Shown here: one piece after another, positions 17,435 to 25,301 of the stretch
Numbering within the stretch: the first letter of the stretch is position 1
How the letters are laid out: each line of letters begins with the position of its first letter
Assembly (NCBI GenBank): GCA_015066565.1
Contig: SVOB01000002.1
Coordinates: forward strand, 124,001 to 188,000
DNA length: 64,000 nt
Origin: Oscillospiraceae bacterium
GTDB taxonomy: Bacteria; Bacillota; Clostridia; Oscillospirales; Acutalibacteraceae
Direction of reading: 5' to 3'
Made by a program: the position numbers and the translations under genes
Notes under the pieces: generated by a model
Told to the model about the DNA's origin: nothing
What the model saw: the letters and a program-made list of their open reading frames with translations, nothing else
Database searches by the model: none

Positions 17435-17607
17435 TGCGGGACGCCGAGCCCCGTCCTACAGATGAAATTTTCAATGAACATTCGTAGGGAGCGGCGACTC
17501 GACGCTCCAAAACAAATAACATCAGAATTAACGGGACGTCGAGACGCCGTCCCCTACGATTGAATTTTGATTTATATCATACCGTAGGGACGGGGATTAT
17601 CCGTCCG
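17435..17607. repeat. Cluster of four REP-like palindromes
   Basis: Four ~26-bp GC-rich palindromes alternate in orientation: 17435-17460 (minus), 17483-17508 (plus), 17531-17558 (minus) and 17582-17607 (plus). Each carries CGTAGGG or its complement CCCTACG at one end and a stem such as GGAGCG/CGCTCC. Spacers of ~22-24 bp are AT-rich and dissimilar. The regular alternation suggests paired units (BIME-like). Confidence 0.7.
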
Positions 17608-17641
17608 TTTCAATGAATAATAAAAAACTTTAAAATAACTA

Positions 17642-17670
17642 TTGCAAAAATAAAAAAAGTGTGATATTAT
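17642..17670 (+). promoter_or_regulatory. tRNA-Pro promoter
   Basis: TTGCAA (17642-17647), 17-bp spacer, TATTAT (17665-17670), 28 bp before the mature tRNA 5' end. Confidence 0.7.
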
Positions 17671-17698
17671 ATCGTGGCTGTGAAAAACACAGCGATTT

Positions 17699-17771
17699 CC
17701 GGGTGTGGCGCAGCTGGTAGCGCGCTTGACTGGGGGTCAAGAGGCCGTGAGTTCAAGTCTCGCCACTCGGA
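17699..17771 (+). tRNA. tRNA-Pro (anticodon GGG)
   Basis: A full cloverleaf can be folded. The acceptor CCGGGTG pairs with CACTCGG (one G-U). The D arm GCGC..GCGC contains AGCTGGTA. The anticodon stem CTTGA/TCAAG has loop CTGGGGG with U33 and anticodon GGG. The T arm is GTGAG-TTCAAGT-CTCGC. The discriminator is A and CCA is not encoded. It has its own promoter and terminator. Confidence 0.95.
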
Positions 17772-17778
17772 TAAAAGA

Positions 17779-17806
17779 AAGGCACAGGAGTAACCTGTGC
17801 CTTTTT
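17779..17806 (+). terminator. Terminator after tRNA-Pro
   Basis: Stem GGCACAGG/CCTGTGCC (17781-17788, 17794-17801) followed by T5. Confidence 0.9.
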
Positions 17807-17860
17807 AGCTTTTTGAAACAGGTCTATTTTTAATAAAACTTAGGAATATTCGGTGATAAT

Positions 17861-18370
17861 ATGTATAACCTGATTACGCCTTTCGGCGAAATACAAATAA
17901 GAGCTGATGATAAAGAAATACCGATTAAAGTTATTAAATGTGGGAAAAATGAAAAACTATGTCCCGATGTTCTTGGACTGTATCGAGTTGAAATAAGTTT
18001 TATTCCTGACGGAAAGAAACACATAATTAGGTGTGAATTTATTCCCGATACAGATTTTAAAAGCTTTGTTGAAAGCGGGGAAAATTTGGAATGTCAGAGC
18101 TTTTACAATGATAACGGGATGAAAATGTCAATTGGCTTGGAGGGAGATTCCTGTTACAATGCCGATGGAAAGCGAATCGATGGATTTTATGACTATGATG
18201 TGAAATACCTGAAGAAGGGAATGGCTTATAGTATCTTACCTCAAACAAAAACTCAAAAATACGTATTTGGTATTGCTTGGATAAATGAAATTGGTTCAGA
18301 GAAAGATAAGGACGGGAAAAGAGATATTCAGACATGGTTTGGAGCGGATCCGACTATTTCAATGGATTAG
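17861..18370 (+). CDS. Uncharacterised 169-residue protein
   Basis: No family recognised. The protein is soluble, without signal peptide or membrane span, rich in Lys, Asp and aromatic residues, and beta-strand-like throughout. Features include a PDVLGLYRVEISFIPDG strand pair near the N-terminus and a C-terminal AWINEIG..WFGADPT segment. GGTGAT precedes the ATG by 3-4 nt. It is monocistronic between the tRNA terminator and its own terminator. It looks lower in GC than the ribosomal genes beside it, which could mean recent acquisition. Its position directly next to a tRNA gene fits a small insertion, but no repeat supports that. Confidence 0.75.
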   Translation: MYNLITPFGEIQIRADDKEIPIKVIKCGKNEKLCPDVLGLYRVEISFIPDGKKHIIRCEFIPDTDFKSFVESGENLECQSFYNDNGMKMSIGLEGDSCYNADGKRIDGFYDYDVKYLKKGMAYSILPQTKTQKYVFGIAWINEIGSEKDKDGKRDIQTWFGADPTISMD

Positions 18371-18373
18371 TAA

Positions 18374-18410
18374 AAAGGCGGCTAAGATTAATCTTAGCCG
18401 CCTTTTGTTT
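18374..18410 (+). terminator. Terminator after the 169-residue gene
   Basis: Long stem AAAGGCGGCTAAGATTA pairing with its complement (to 18405), followed by TTTTGTTTTTG. Confidence 0.9.
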
Positions 18411-18417
18411 TTGCTTG

Positions 18418-18446
18418 TTGATTCAATTGCGCTTTACTGTTATAAT
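18418..18446 (+). promoter_or_regulatory. Promoter of the NapH-like gene
   Basis: TTGATT (18418-18423), 17-bp spacer, TATAAT (18441-18446). Confidence 0.7.
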
Positions 18447-18482
18447 TAATATCAAAGAATCAGCGTCCAGAGGATTTATTCC

Positions 18483-19301
18483 ATGAAAAAATATGCCTTG
18501 CCTATAGCCTTTCTTGCCGTGTTTGAAGCGATAGCCGTTTCGCTGTGGCTTGCAAAGGACAATGTTTTTTATCTTTTTAATTTCAGTTATATAGGGGTTT
18601 CAATTTCTCTCGGAATGTTTCTGTATCTGAAAAAATACAAGCATTCAAGGCGGATTGTCCAACTGCTTGTCGGTCTGTATATGCTCGTTTATCTCGGCGT
18701 TATCAGCCGTGAAAATATGCAGATAGAGGGCTTCTGGTATTATCTGTTCACGGGAGTATTCGAGGCGGCAACAATCCATTACGCCGTTGCAAAAATTTTC
18801 GGGCCGTTGCTTTTCGGCAGGGGATGGTGCGGTTATGCGTGCTGGACGGCTATGGTGCTTGATTTTCTTCCGTTCAAAACGCCTGAAAAACCGAGAAAAA
18901 AGCTCGGCTTTATAAGATACATTACCTTTGCCGTTTCTCTGATTTTTGTTTCGGCTCTGTTTCTCGCAAAGGTCGGGAATATTGAAAGAATAATGTTTTG
19001 GGCGTTTATAGTCGGGAATGTTATCTATTACGCAGTCGGTATTGCTCTGGCGTTTATTTTTAAGGACAACCGCGCGTTCTGTAAATATTTCTGCCCGATT
19101 ACCGTTTTCCTTAAGCCGATGAGTTATTTTTCGCTGTTCAGAATCAAATGCGATAAGGAAAAGTGCGTTGACTGCGGAAAATGCAAAAAGGTCTGTCCGA
19201 TGGATGTTGATATGACGGATAATTCAAGAAAACGAAAAAACGGGACGGAATGTATTCTCTGTATGGAGTGCGTAAAAAACTGTCCGAAGGATGCGCTTTG
19301 A
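18483..19301 (+). CDS. NapH/YccM-like membrane protein with two 4Fe-4S motifs
   Basis: 272 residues. About five to six hydrophobic helices are followed by a C-terminal bacterial ferredoxin domain with two CxxCxxCxxxCP-type clusters: CVDCGKCKKVCPMD and CILCMECVKNCP. The WCGYACWTAMVLDF and FCKYFCPI motifs on the membrane part are typical of the NapH/NosR/RdxA-like family, which passes electrons across or along the membrane. Partner dehydrogenase or reductase genes are not adjacent, so the donor and acceptor are unknown. The gene sits alone between its own promoter and a bidirectional terminator. Confidence 0.85.
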   Translation: MKKYALPIAFLAVFEAIAVSLWLAKDNVFYLFNFSYIGVSISLGMFLYLKKYKHSRRIVQLLVGLYMLVYLGVISRENMQIEGFWYYLFTGVFEAATIHYAVAKIFGPLLFGRGWCGYACWTAMVLDFLPFKTPEKPRKKLGFIRYITFAVSLIFVSALFLAKVGNIERIMFWAFIVGNVIYYAVGIALAFIFKDNRAFCKYFCPITVFLKPMSYFSLFRIKCDKEKCVDCGKCKKVCPMDVDMTDNSRKRKNGTECILCMECVKNCPKDAL

Positions 19302-19361
19302 TAATATCGGCAAGATTAGATATTTAACGGATTCTGAAATGTCCTTTTCCGTCGATAATGT

Positions 19362-19397
19362 AAAAAGGGATACAGGCAAACGCCTGTATCCCTTTTT
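19362..19397. terminator. Bidirectional terminator
   Basis: Stem GGGATACAGGC/GCCTGTATCCC (19367-19377, 19382-19392) with A5 on the left and T5 on the right, shared by converging genes. Confidence 0.9.
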
Positions 19398-19403
19398 CTG
19401 AAT

Positions 19404-20540
19404 TTATGAACCGTAAATTTCCTCATTGAGTAATTCGGCAACATAATAATCGTCCTTATAGTCCTTTTGTCTGTTAAGCTCTGAGTAGTCGTAGGAGCTG
19501 TAAAACTGACGTTCCTGTTCAAGATAGCTTAAATAATTGTCTTTTGTCAGCTGATATTTACCGTCATGCATATAACGAAGCATTAAGCTGTTTATCCATT
19601 CGCCGTAATGGGTAATGTCTTTATAATTGTTTAAATCGGTTGTAATGTCAAACATACAGTTGAATGAGAAAAGCTTGATATTATCGTATTTAAGAATTTC
19701 TTCAATGACAATTTTTTCGGCGTCAATCTGTCTGTCGAGAAGGCCGTCGTTTAACTCGGAACACCACCATGCCGCACTGTAGGGAGTAAAGAAATAATAG
19801 AACGTTATGTTCGGATTGCTTTGAGCTAACGACGTGACGTTCTGGCGTATGTTAGCTAAAACAACGTCAATATCCTCCTGAGTCAGCTTAACCTGAGCTT
19901 TCGGCTTGTCGGACGTTAATTCGTCTTTCAGAACCGCTTTGCGTCCGAATTTATATTTTTTCATCCAGTTTGAATAATCGTCAAAGGATGTTATTCCGCC
20001 CTTAAAGTCGGGCTTATCGTTCTCCTTTGTCATTGTATAAACTCTTGAGAATACAACATCACGGTTAAAAACATATTCCGCGTCATTAAAAAGATTGTTG
20101 TCGTAAAGATAGGTCGGATATTCTCCGAGGTCCTCGCGCAGAGCGTCCTTATCGTCAAAAAACTTTCCCGTGTCAAGACCGCGTATGACATATTTCAGCT
20201 TCGGATTATTTGAAGCAGCCGTAACAAGCGAATTGTTTATCTCGTTATAGGGGCCGCCTGAAAAAGGAACCTTTATAAAGCTTACACCGAAAAGCTTTTG
20301 AGCCTCGGAGGCTTTAAAATTTTGAGTCATAGACGTTCCGGTAATAATGCCCTCGTAATCGAAATGCTTTATAATGCCGTCATTCTGGCTTCGCTCATTA
20401 TTCAGTTTGTAAAAATAGGCTTTCGTATCCGGCTCGTGATAGTGAATGTACGGGTCAACCTTTACGGTTTTTGAAGCAATCACCGAAAGAGCGGAAAAAA
20501 CTATGATTAAATACCCGATTATCCAAATTCTTTTAAGCAT
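19404..20540 (-). CDS. Membrane-anchored SGNH/DltD-AlgX-like acyltransferase partner
   Basis: 378 residues with one N-terminal signal-anchor helix (WIIGYLIIVFSALSVIA) and a large extracytoplasmic domain. GTSMTQNF near residue 70 resembles the catalytic Ser block of SGNH hydrolases, and DITHYGEW near residue 305 supplies a D-x-x-H pair. This matches AlgJ/AlgX/DltD-type partners of MBOAT transferases. It lies 12 bp after the MBOAT gene on the same strand with GAGGGAT before the ATG. Together they would acetylate or otherwise acylate a surface polymer. Which polymer is unknown; the divergent neighbour is a teichoic-acid polymerase-like gene, which makes teichoic acid a reasonable guess. Confidence 0.75.
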   Translation of the reverse strand: MLKRIWIIGYLIIVFSALSVIASKTVKVDPYIHYHEPDTKAYFYKLNNERSQNDGIIKHFDYEGIITGTSMTQNFKASEAQKLFGVSFIKVPFSGGPYNEINNSLVTAASNNPKLKYVIRGLDTGKFFDDKDALREDLGEYPTYLYDNNLFNDAEYVFNRDVVFSRVYTMTKENDKPDFKGGITSFDDYSNWMKKYKFGRKAVLKDELTSDKPKAQVKLTQEDIDVVLANIRQNVTSLAQSNPNITFYYFFTPYSAAWWCSELNDGLLDRQIDAEKIVIEEILKYDNIKLFSFNCMFDITTDLNNYKDITHYGEWINSLMLRYMHDGKYQLTKDNYLSYLEQERQFYSSYDYSELNRQKDYKDDYYVAELLNEEIYGS

Positions 20541-20552
20541 AATAATCCCTCG

Positions 20553-22016
20553 TTAAAAATTGAAATATACGAATACGGATTCGGAGCTAAGGCAAAGGAA
20601 GCCCCAAATAAAAGCGACAGCGCACAGAACCATATTAAAAACGTTGAGCTTGTTCATATTTCGGTAATTGTTTTCAGGAACAAGACAGATGAAAAACGCG
20701 AAGAATAAAAAGACAAGCATATTAAAGCCGTGAACAGACGAGCTTATGTCAATCAGATGCAGTTTTTCAAGTATAAAATTGCTTTCGGGAATTTCAAACG
20801 CCTTTATCAGCCCTTTGCTGATATTCAGGCTGTCAAATTTAATAATTGTCTTGAGCATTTCCAGCCAGCCGTGAATGCTGTCTGACCTGAAAAGAAGCCA
20901 GAGAATATTTACCGAAATAAAGGTGTAGCCCCAACGTACAACCTCGGAAAGCTTTTCAAATTTATTTTTGAAAAGCCGTTCGATAATCTGCAGTAATCCG
21001 TGGAGACAACCCCAGAGAATAAAGGTCCAGTTTGCCCCGTGCCAGATTCCGCTTACAAGAAATACAATCATTATGTTTGCGTATGTTCTGACGCTTCCCT
21101 TTTTACTTCCGCCCAACGGGAAATAGATATATTTTGTAAGAAATGAGGTAAGCGAAATGTGCCATCTTTTCCAGAAATCCCTTATGGAAGTAGCTTTATA
21201 CGGCGAGTCGAAGTTGATAGGCAAATCAATATTGAGCATTTTTGAAATGCCTATCGCCATATCCGAATATCCGCTGAAATCGAAATAAATCTGGAATGTG
21301 TAAAAAAGCATTACAAGAATAAGGTCGCCCGCCGTGGCAACCGCCGAAGAGGCTTCTGTTGTAACGCCGTTTGCAAAGCCCCAGGTAACCGCTTTGGCGA
21401 AGGTATCCGCCAGAAGCATTTTTTTGAACAATCCGAAGCTGAACAGCTTAATTCCGCTTGCTAAATTTTCAGCGTTTAATCTTTTGTTGTCGGTGGCGTG
21501 AAGCTGGTTGAAAAAGTCTTTCGGCTCTGCCAGGGGACCCATAATCAGTTTCGGAAAATAGAGGATATATGCAAGATAATCAAAAAGGTTAGTGTCGGTT
21601 TCGCCCTTGCTGACGGAAACGACGTACATTATTTGCTGGAATGTAAAAAAGCTTATTCCGAGAGGAAGAATCAAATCCCTGCTTTGAAATGAGGAATTGG
21701 CAATACCGTTAACAATATCAATTGCAAAATTGAGATATTTAAAGTAAAGAAGAAGCGCCGTGTTAATTAATATAGCCGAGACAAGAAAAGCCTTTTTAAA
21801 CCGACTTTTTGAAACGGCAAGCGCTGACAGATAGTTAATGACGATGCTCGCGCCGAGAATAGCCGTTACTTCCCAACCGGCGTATGCGTAGAAAACTATT
21901 CCGCCGATGATAATAAGCGCTTTACCCGCAAAGGCGTTTATTTTGTTCAGTAAAAAATACAAAAAAACAAAAGCGGGCAAAAACGCCAGTATGAAAATAT
22001 AGGAATTAAAAACCAT
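20553..22016 (-). CDS. MBOAT family O-acyltransferase (AlgI/DltB-like)
   Basis: 487-residue multipass membrane protein. The start MVFNSYIFILAFLPAFVF is the standard N-terminus of AlgI-type MBOAT proteins, and GIWHGANWTFILWGCLHG carries the invariant His of the family. PYKATSIRDFWKRWHISL is a second conserved block. A longer frame opens at 22082, but GGGAGG lies before the ATG at 22016 and the N-terminus then fits the family. It moves an acyl group, usually acetyl, across the membrane for attachment to a cell-envelope polymer by the SGNH protein encoded next. Promoter at 22090-22118. Confidence 0.92.
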   Translation of the reverse strand: MVFNSYIFILAFLPAFVFLYFLLNKINAFAGKALIIIGGIVFYAYAGWEVTAILGASIVINYLSALAVSKSRFKKAFLVSAILINTALLLYFKYLNFAIDIVNGIANSSFQSRDLILPLGISFFTFQQIMYVVSVSKGETDTNLFDYLAYILYFPKLIMGPLAEPKDFFNQLHATDNKRLNAENLASGIKLFSFGLFKKMLLADTFAKAVTWGFANGVTTEASSAVATAGDLILVMLFYTFQIYFDFSGYSDMAIGISKMLNIDLPINFDSPYKATSIRDFWKRWHISLTSFLTKYIYFPLGGSKKGSVRTYANIMIVFLVSGIWHGANWTFILWGCLHGLLQIIERLFKNKFEKLSEVVRWGYTFISVNILWLLFRSDSIHGWLEMLKTIIKFDSLNISKGLIKAFEIPESNFILEKLHLIDISSSVHGFNMLVFLFFAFFICLVPENNYRNMNKLNVFNMVLCAVAFIWGFLCLSSESVFVYFNF

Positions 22017-22089
22017 AAAATATCCTCCCGACGCGTTATCCTTTGCCGTTATTCGGCGAAAAACGGATATAAAAGATAACATTTAATTG

Positions 22090-22118
22090 AGTATACTATA
22101 ATAAAATATAACAGTCAA
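22090..22118 (-). promoter_or_regulatory. Promoter of the MBOAT-SGNH operon
   Basis: Minus strand: TTGACT (22113-22118), 17-bp spacer, TATACT (22090-22095). The leader to the ATG at 22016 is ~65 nt. Confidence 0.75.
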
Positions 22119-22198
22119 CAAAAAAGAGCTATAAACAACAGGTTATGTGTTTCTTCGGCTTTTACAGGCTGAAATGTGTCAATTTGTGTTGTTATTTA

Positions 22199-22227
22199 TT
22201 GACTTGTTTTTTCATTTATGATAATAT
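22199..22227 (+). promoter_or_regulatory. Promoter of the CDP-glycerol transferase-like gene
   Basis: TTGACT (22199-22204), 17-bp spacer, TAATAT (22222-22227); divergent from the MBOAT promoter. Confidence 0.7.
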
Positions 22228-22268
22228 ATATCGAATTTTATTATTTTGTGCGGTAGGGAGTAATTTGT

Positions 22269-22700
22269 ATGAGGTTTTATGAAGACAGGTTCAAAAAAAC
22301 AAAGGAACGGAATTTCAGCTTCTGGTTGCTTTTTCCTTTTTTTACAGTAAGCAGAAGAAAGCATACGCTCACGCTCAGGGCGATTTTGCGTTGCCGTTCA
22401 AAAAAACCGGTTGCACTTTCCGATTTTGTGTTGAAAATCGGTGATGTCGAGCATTGGCTCGGAATTAAAACGCCTTTCTATGATATTAAAACCGAAAGGG
22501 AAACTCACACCGCATTAATTAAAATAGTAATTTACCGAAGCGACCTGAAAAAATACAAAAAGCACAATGTGGTTTGTCTGTGCAAAAAGCAGGCAAATTC
22601 CATACTCTATAACGGAATGAATAAGTCGTATAAACGCCGCCATTCGCCGTTGCTCCACGATAAAAAAGCGGCAACGTTTCGTTCTTCAGACAGTCAATAA
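22269..22700 (+). pseudogene. N-terminal part of a CDP-glycerol glycerophosphotransferase, split by frameshift
   Basis: 143 codons with its own promoter and TAGGGAG before the ATG. The first ~130 residues resemble the beta-strand N-terminal region found before the catalytic domain in clostridial TagF/TagB-like transferases and end in NGMNKSYKRRHSPLLHDKK. After the six-A run at 22662-22667 this frame gives an unrelated tail and stops. Reading one base earlier from that point continues with SGNVSFFRQSINGKLVLTV, the expected sequence, directly into the next gene. One missing A (A7 to A6) therefore splits one gene of ~541 codons. A real mutation, phase variation, slippage or an assembly error are all possible. 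Confidence 0.7.
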
Positions 22701-22732
22701 ACGGAAAGCTTGTCTTAACCGTCAGAAAAGAA

Positions 22733-23890
22733 ATGGTCGTTGACAGTATCCCCTGCAAAATAAAAGAGAGGTTTGCCTATATTCTGGCAAGGCCCTACAG
22801 TTATTTAGAGAGAAAGCATCCCGTATTTATGTATGAAAAGTACGGAAGATATGAAGAGGGCGCTTCAATCCTTTACGAAAAGCTGATTGACGAGGGCTAT
22901 AAAAAGGTTTACTGTGTAGCAAATACCGAATATCTGCCTGCGAAATATGATGAAAAATACAGAAAACATATTCTTCCGCAGTTCAGCTTCAAGCATTTCT
23001 TTGTTTACTACAGGTCATACACGTTCATATCTACCGAACAGATTTCAAGGGCTATTGAGATTGACAATCTTTCCTTCCTTATGTGGAAACACTGCAGAAG
23101 GGGCGTCGACAAGGTTAAGCATATCCACCTTCAGCACGGGGTTTCTTATATGATTTCCATGGCGTCCTCAAGCCGTTACGCAGCCAGAAAAAGCGCTAAG
23201 GTTCCGCATTATTCTCAGATATATGTTGTTTCATCCGAGAAGGAGGGACAGTACTTTATTGACTGCGGCGGTTACGATTGGGAAGACCTGTATATAGCGG
23301 GTATGCCGAAGTTCGATAAAGCCGTACTCAATGAGGGTGCGGATAAAATACTCATTATGCCGACGTGGCGTCCGTGGGAAGAAAACCTTGCGTTGAACAG
23401 CCCCAAAAAAACAACGTATTATAAGCTTATAAAGCGAATACAGAGCGCGGTTCCCGAGGAGCTTTCCGATAAGGTTGTAATCTTACCTCATCCGTTATTT
23501 AATCTTGCGTTCAGAACAAAGAATTCATCAACGGGAAAGGTTAATTACGATAAAATTCTCAGGGATACAAAGCTTCTTATTACGGATTATTCAAGTATCT
23601 CCTATGACGCGTTTTACCGTGGCAGTAACGTAATTTTCGTTTGGTCCGAATTACAACAGTGCCTTAAGAATTACGGAACGAACAGCGCGCTTATGCTTAC
23701 TGAAGACGACGCTTTCGGCGACGTGTGCTATACTCAGGAGCAGTTGAAGGAAGCAATTGCCAGAGAGTATTACGGAAATCAGGATCAGAAGTATATTGAC
23801 AACTACAGAACAATAGTCGCTTTCCACGATAATAAGAACTGCGACAGGGTAATAGGTTTTCTTGAAAGAGACGGCTTAATTTACAGATAA
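22733..23890 (+). CDS. CDP-glycerol glycerophosphotransferase family protein (catalytic part)
   Basis: 385 codons from the first ATG, but the frame is open from 22664 and the upstream residues also look coding; no ribosome site is seen before the ATG at 22733. The catalytic domain is complete. It includes YEKLIDEGYKKVYCVAN, FISTEQ, HLQHGVS, IMPTWRPW, the HPLF segment and the nucleotide-binding TDYSSISYDAFYRGSNVIF, which are typical of TagB/TagF/TarL enzymes that polymerise glycerol- or ribitol-phosphate onto wall teichoic acid at the membrane's inner face. With the preceding fragment it forms one gene interrupted by a frameshift. The neighbouring MBOAT-SGNH pair may modify the same polymer. 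A strong terminator follows. Confidence 0.85.
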   Translation: MVVDSIPCKIKERFAYILARPYSYLERKHPVFMYEKYGRYEEGASILYEKLIDEGYKKVYCVANTEYLPAKYDEKYRKHILPQFSFKHFFVYYRSYTFISTEQISRAIEIDNLSFLMWKHCRRGVDKVKHIHLQHGVSYMISMASSSRYAARKSAKVPHYSQIYVVSSEKEGQYFIDCGGYDWEDLYIAGMPKFDKAVLNEGADKILIMPTWRPWEENLALNSPKKTTYYKLIKRIQSAVPEELSDKVVILPHPLFNLAFRTKNSSTGKVNYDKILRDTKLLITDYSSISYDAFYRGSNVIFVWSELQQCLKNYGTNSALMLTEDDAFGDVCYTQEQLKEAIAREYYGNQDQKYIDNYRTIVAFHDNKNCDRVIGFLERDGLIYR

Positions 23891-23894
23891 ATAA

Positions 23895-23938
23895 AAAAGC
23901 AGGTAAGATATTTTTCCCTTACCTGCTTTTTGTTTTGT
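23895..23938. terminator. Bidirectional terminator
   Basis: Stem AGCAGGTAAG/CTTACCTGCT (23898-23907, 23918-23927) with A and T runs on both sides; converging genes share it. Confidence 0.9.
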
Positions 23939-23939
23939 C

Positions 23940-25091
23940 TTATTTCAGTTCTTCCGCTAACTTTTCAAGTTGCTGTGCTGATTCGTCATTCAATGCGGAT
24001 TTGAGCGTTACCGTGTTTTCACAGAATGTAATATTCTTACAGCCCTCAAGCTCGGCTTTAATAATCTTTGCCGCCTGAGGCGCCCACGAGCCGTTCTCGA
24101 TTATGCCGACAGTTCTGTTCTGAAAACCTCTTTCCTTAAGCTCCGAAAGGAATTCTCTCATCGGCGGGAAAATTTCGTTGTTGTAGGTCGTGGTTGCGAG
24201 AACAACCTTTCCGTATGAAAACGCGTCCGCAACCGCAGAAGACTTCCAATCTCTCGCGAGGTCATATACCTTGACATCAACGCCTGACGAAACAAGCTTA
24301 TCCTTTAATTTCATCACTGCATCTTGTGTGTGACCGTAAATGGAGGTGTAGCAAAGCACAACGCCGTTCTTTTCAACGCCGTATGACGACCATATATTGT
24401 ATTTATTGATTACTTCTTCAAGCCCGCTTTCAAGCACGGGACCGTGAAGCGAACAGATTTTTTCAATTTCAAGAGCGCCGGCCTTTCTAAGAAGCGCCTG
24501 AACCTGCATACCGTATTTGCCGACGATGCCGATATAATAACGCCTTGCCTCGTCGAGCCACTCTTCGTCAATGTCCGAAGCGCCGAACTTGCCGAACGCG
24601 TCTGCCGAGAAAAGAACCCTGTCAAGACTGTCGTATGTTACCATAACCTCGGGCCAGTGCACCATAGGCGCCATAACGAATTTAAGCTCGTGCCTGCCGA
24701 GTGAGAGCGTGTCGCCCTCTTTGACAATTACCTGTCTTTCGGTTAAAGAATCGCCGAAAAACTGTTCCATAAACTTAAATGTCTTTGCGTTGCCGACTAA
24801 TTCTGCAGTCGGATATTTTTTTGCAAAGTTCATAATATTCGCCGAGTGGTCGGGCTCCATATGCTGAATTATAAGGTAGTCGGGAGCCTTGTCGCCGATA
24901 ACTTCCTTAATATTTTCAAACCATTCGTCAGTGAAATGCGCTTCAACCGTGTCGAAAACCGCAATCTTTCCGTCATTAATTAAATATGAATTATAAGCCA
25001 TTCCGTTGGGTACGGGGTACTGGCTTTCAAAAAGGTCGATTTTTCTGTCATTCACTCCGATATGGTAAATGTCATTTGTAATTCTTTTCAT
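23940..25091 (-). CDS. Flavodiiron protein (A-type flavoprotein, FprA-like)
   Basis: 383 residues. The N-terminal metallo-beta-lactamase-like domain carries the non-haem diiron motif HMEPDH and later HWPEV and CSLHGP ligand regions. The C-terminal ~150 residues are a flavodoxin-like FMN domain (CYTSIYGHTQDA). This two-domain core reduces oxygen to water, or NO to N2O, and protects strict anaerobes. No fused rubredoxin domain is present and no rubredoxin gene is adjacent. Start at 25091 is set by GGAGG and the usual N-terminus ITNDIYHIGVND; an upstream extension would run into the repeat element. Confidence 0.95.
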   Translation of the reverse strand: MKRITNDIYHIGVNDRKIDLFESQYPVPNGMAYNSYLINDGKIAVFDTVEAHFTDEWFENIKEVIGDKAPDYLIIQHMEPDHSANIMNFAKKYPTAELVGNAKTFKFMEQFFGDSLTERQVIVKEGDTLSLGRHELKFVMAPMVHWPEVMVTYDSLDRVLFSADAFGKFGASDIDEEWLDEARRYYIGIVGKYGMQVQALLRKAGALEIEKICSLHGPVLESGLEEVINKYNIWSSYGVEKNGVVLCYTSIYGHTQDAVMKLKDKLVSSGVDVKVYDLARDWKSSAVADAFSYGKVVLATTTYNNEIFPPMREFLSELKERGFQNRTVGIIENGSWAPQAAKIIKAELEGCKNITFCENTVTLKSALNDESAQQLEKLAEELK

Positions 25092-25129
25092 TTTTTGCCT
25101 CCGTTTTATTAGATAGTCATACATATTAT

Positions 25130-25234
25130 GGCTTCCCCTTGAGGGGTGACTCCCCACAGTGTGGGGAGATGTCACGCAGTGACAGAGGGGACGGGACTGT
25201 CAGTCGCTGTCACCGTCAGGTGACTGATGAGGTG
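25130..25234 (+). repeat. Hairpin-rich interspersed repeat, copy 1
   Basis: 105 bp made of consecutive small hairpins: CCCCTTGAGGGG, CTCCCCA..TGGGGAG and TGTCACGCAGTGACA, ending TGACTGATGAGGTG. It is nearly identical, in inverted orientation, to 49376-49479; the only differences seen are one substitution and one indel. It sits in the leader region of the flavodiiron gene. No reading frame of its own. The remaining ~65 bp to 25301 contain nothing recognisable. Confidence 0.8.
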
Positions 25235-25301
25235 TCAATAGAAAACGCTTTGTCTGTTTTCTGCCTCATTCGCCTCGCTCCTTATGGAAAGGTGTTATCT
25301 T

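Noticed and set aside
22655-22672. Programmed -1 ribosomal frameshift producing the full CDP-glycerol transferase
   Set aside because: The shift site reads T-AAA-AAA, so the P-site tRNA would re-pair with UAA, a poor slippery site, and no downstream stem is obvious. A deletion or error is simpler; kept as open only through read data.
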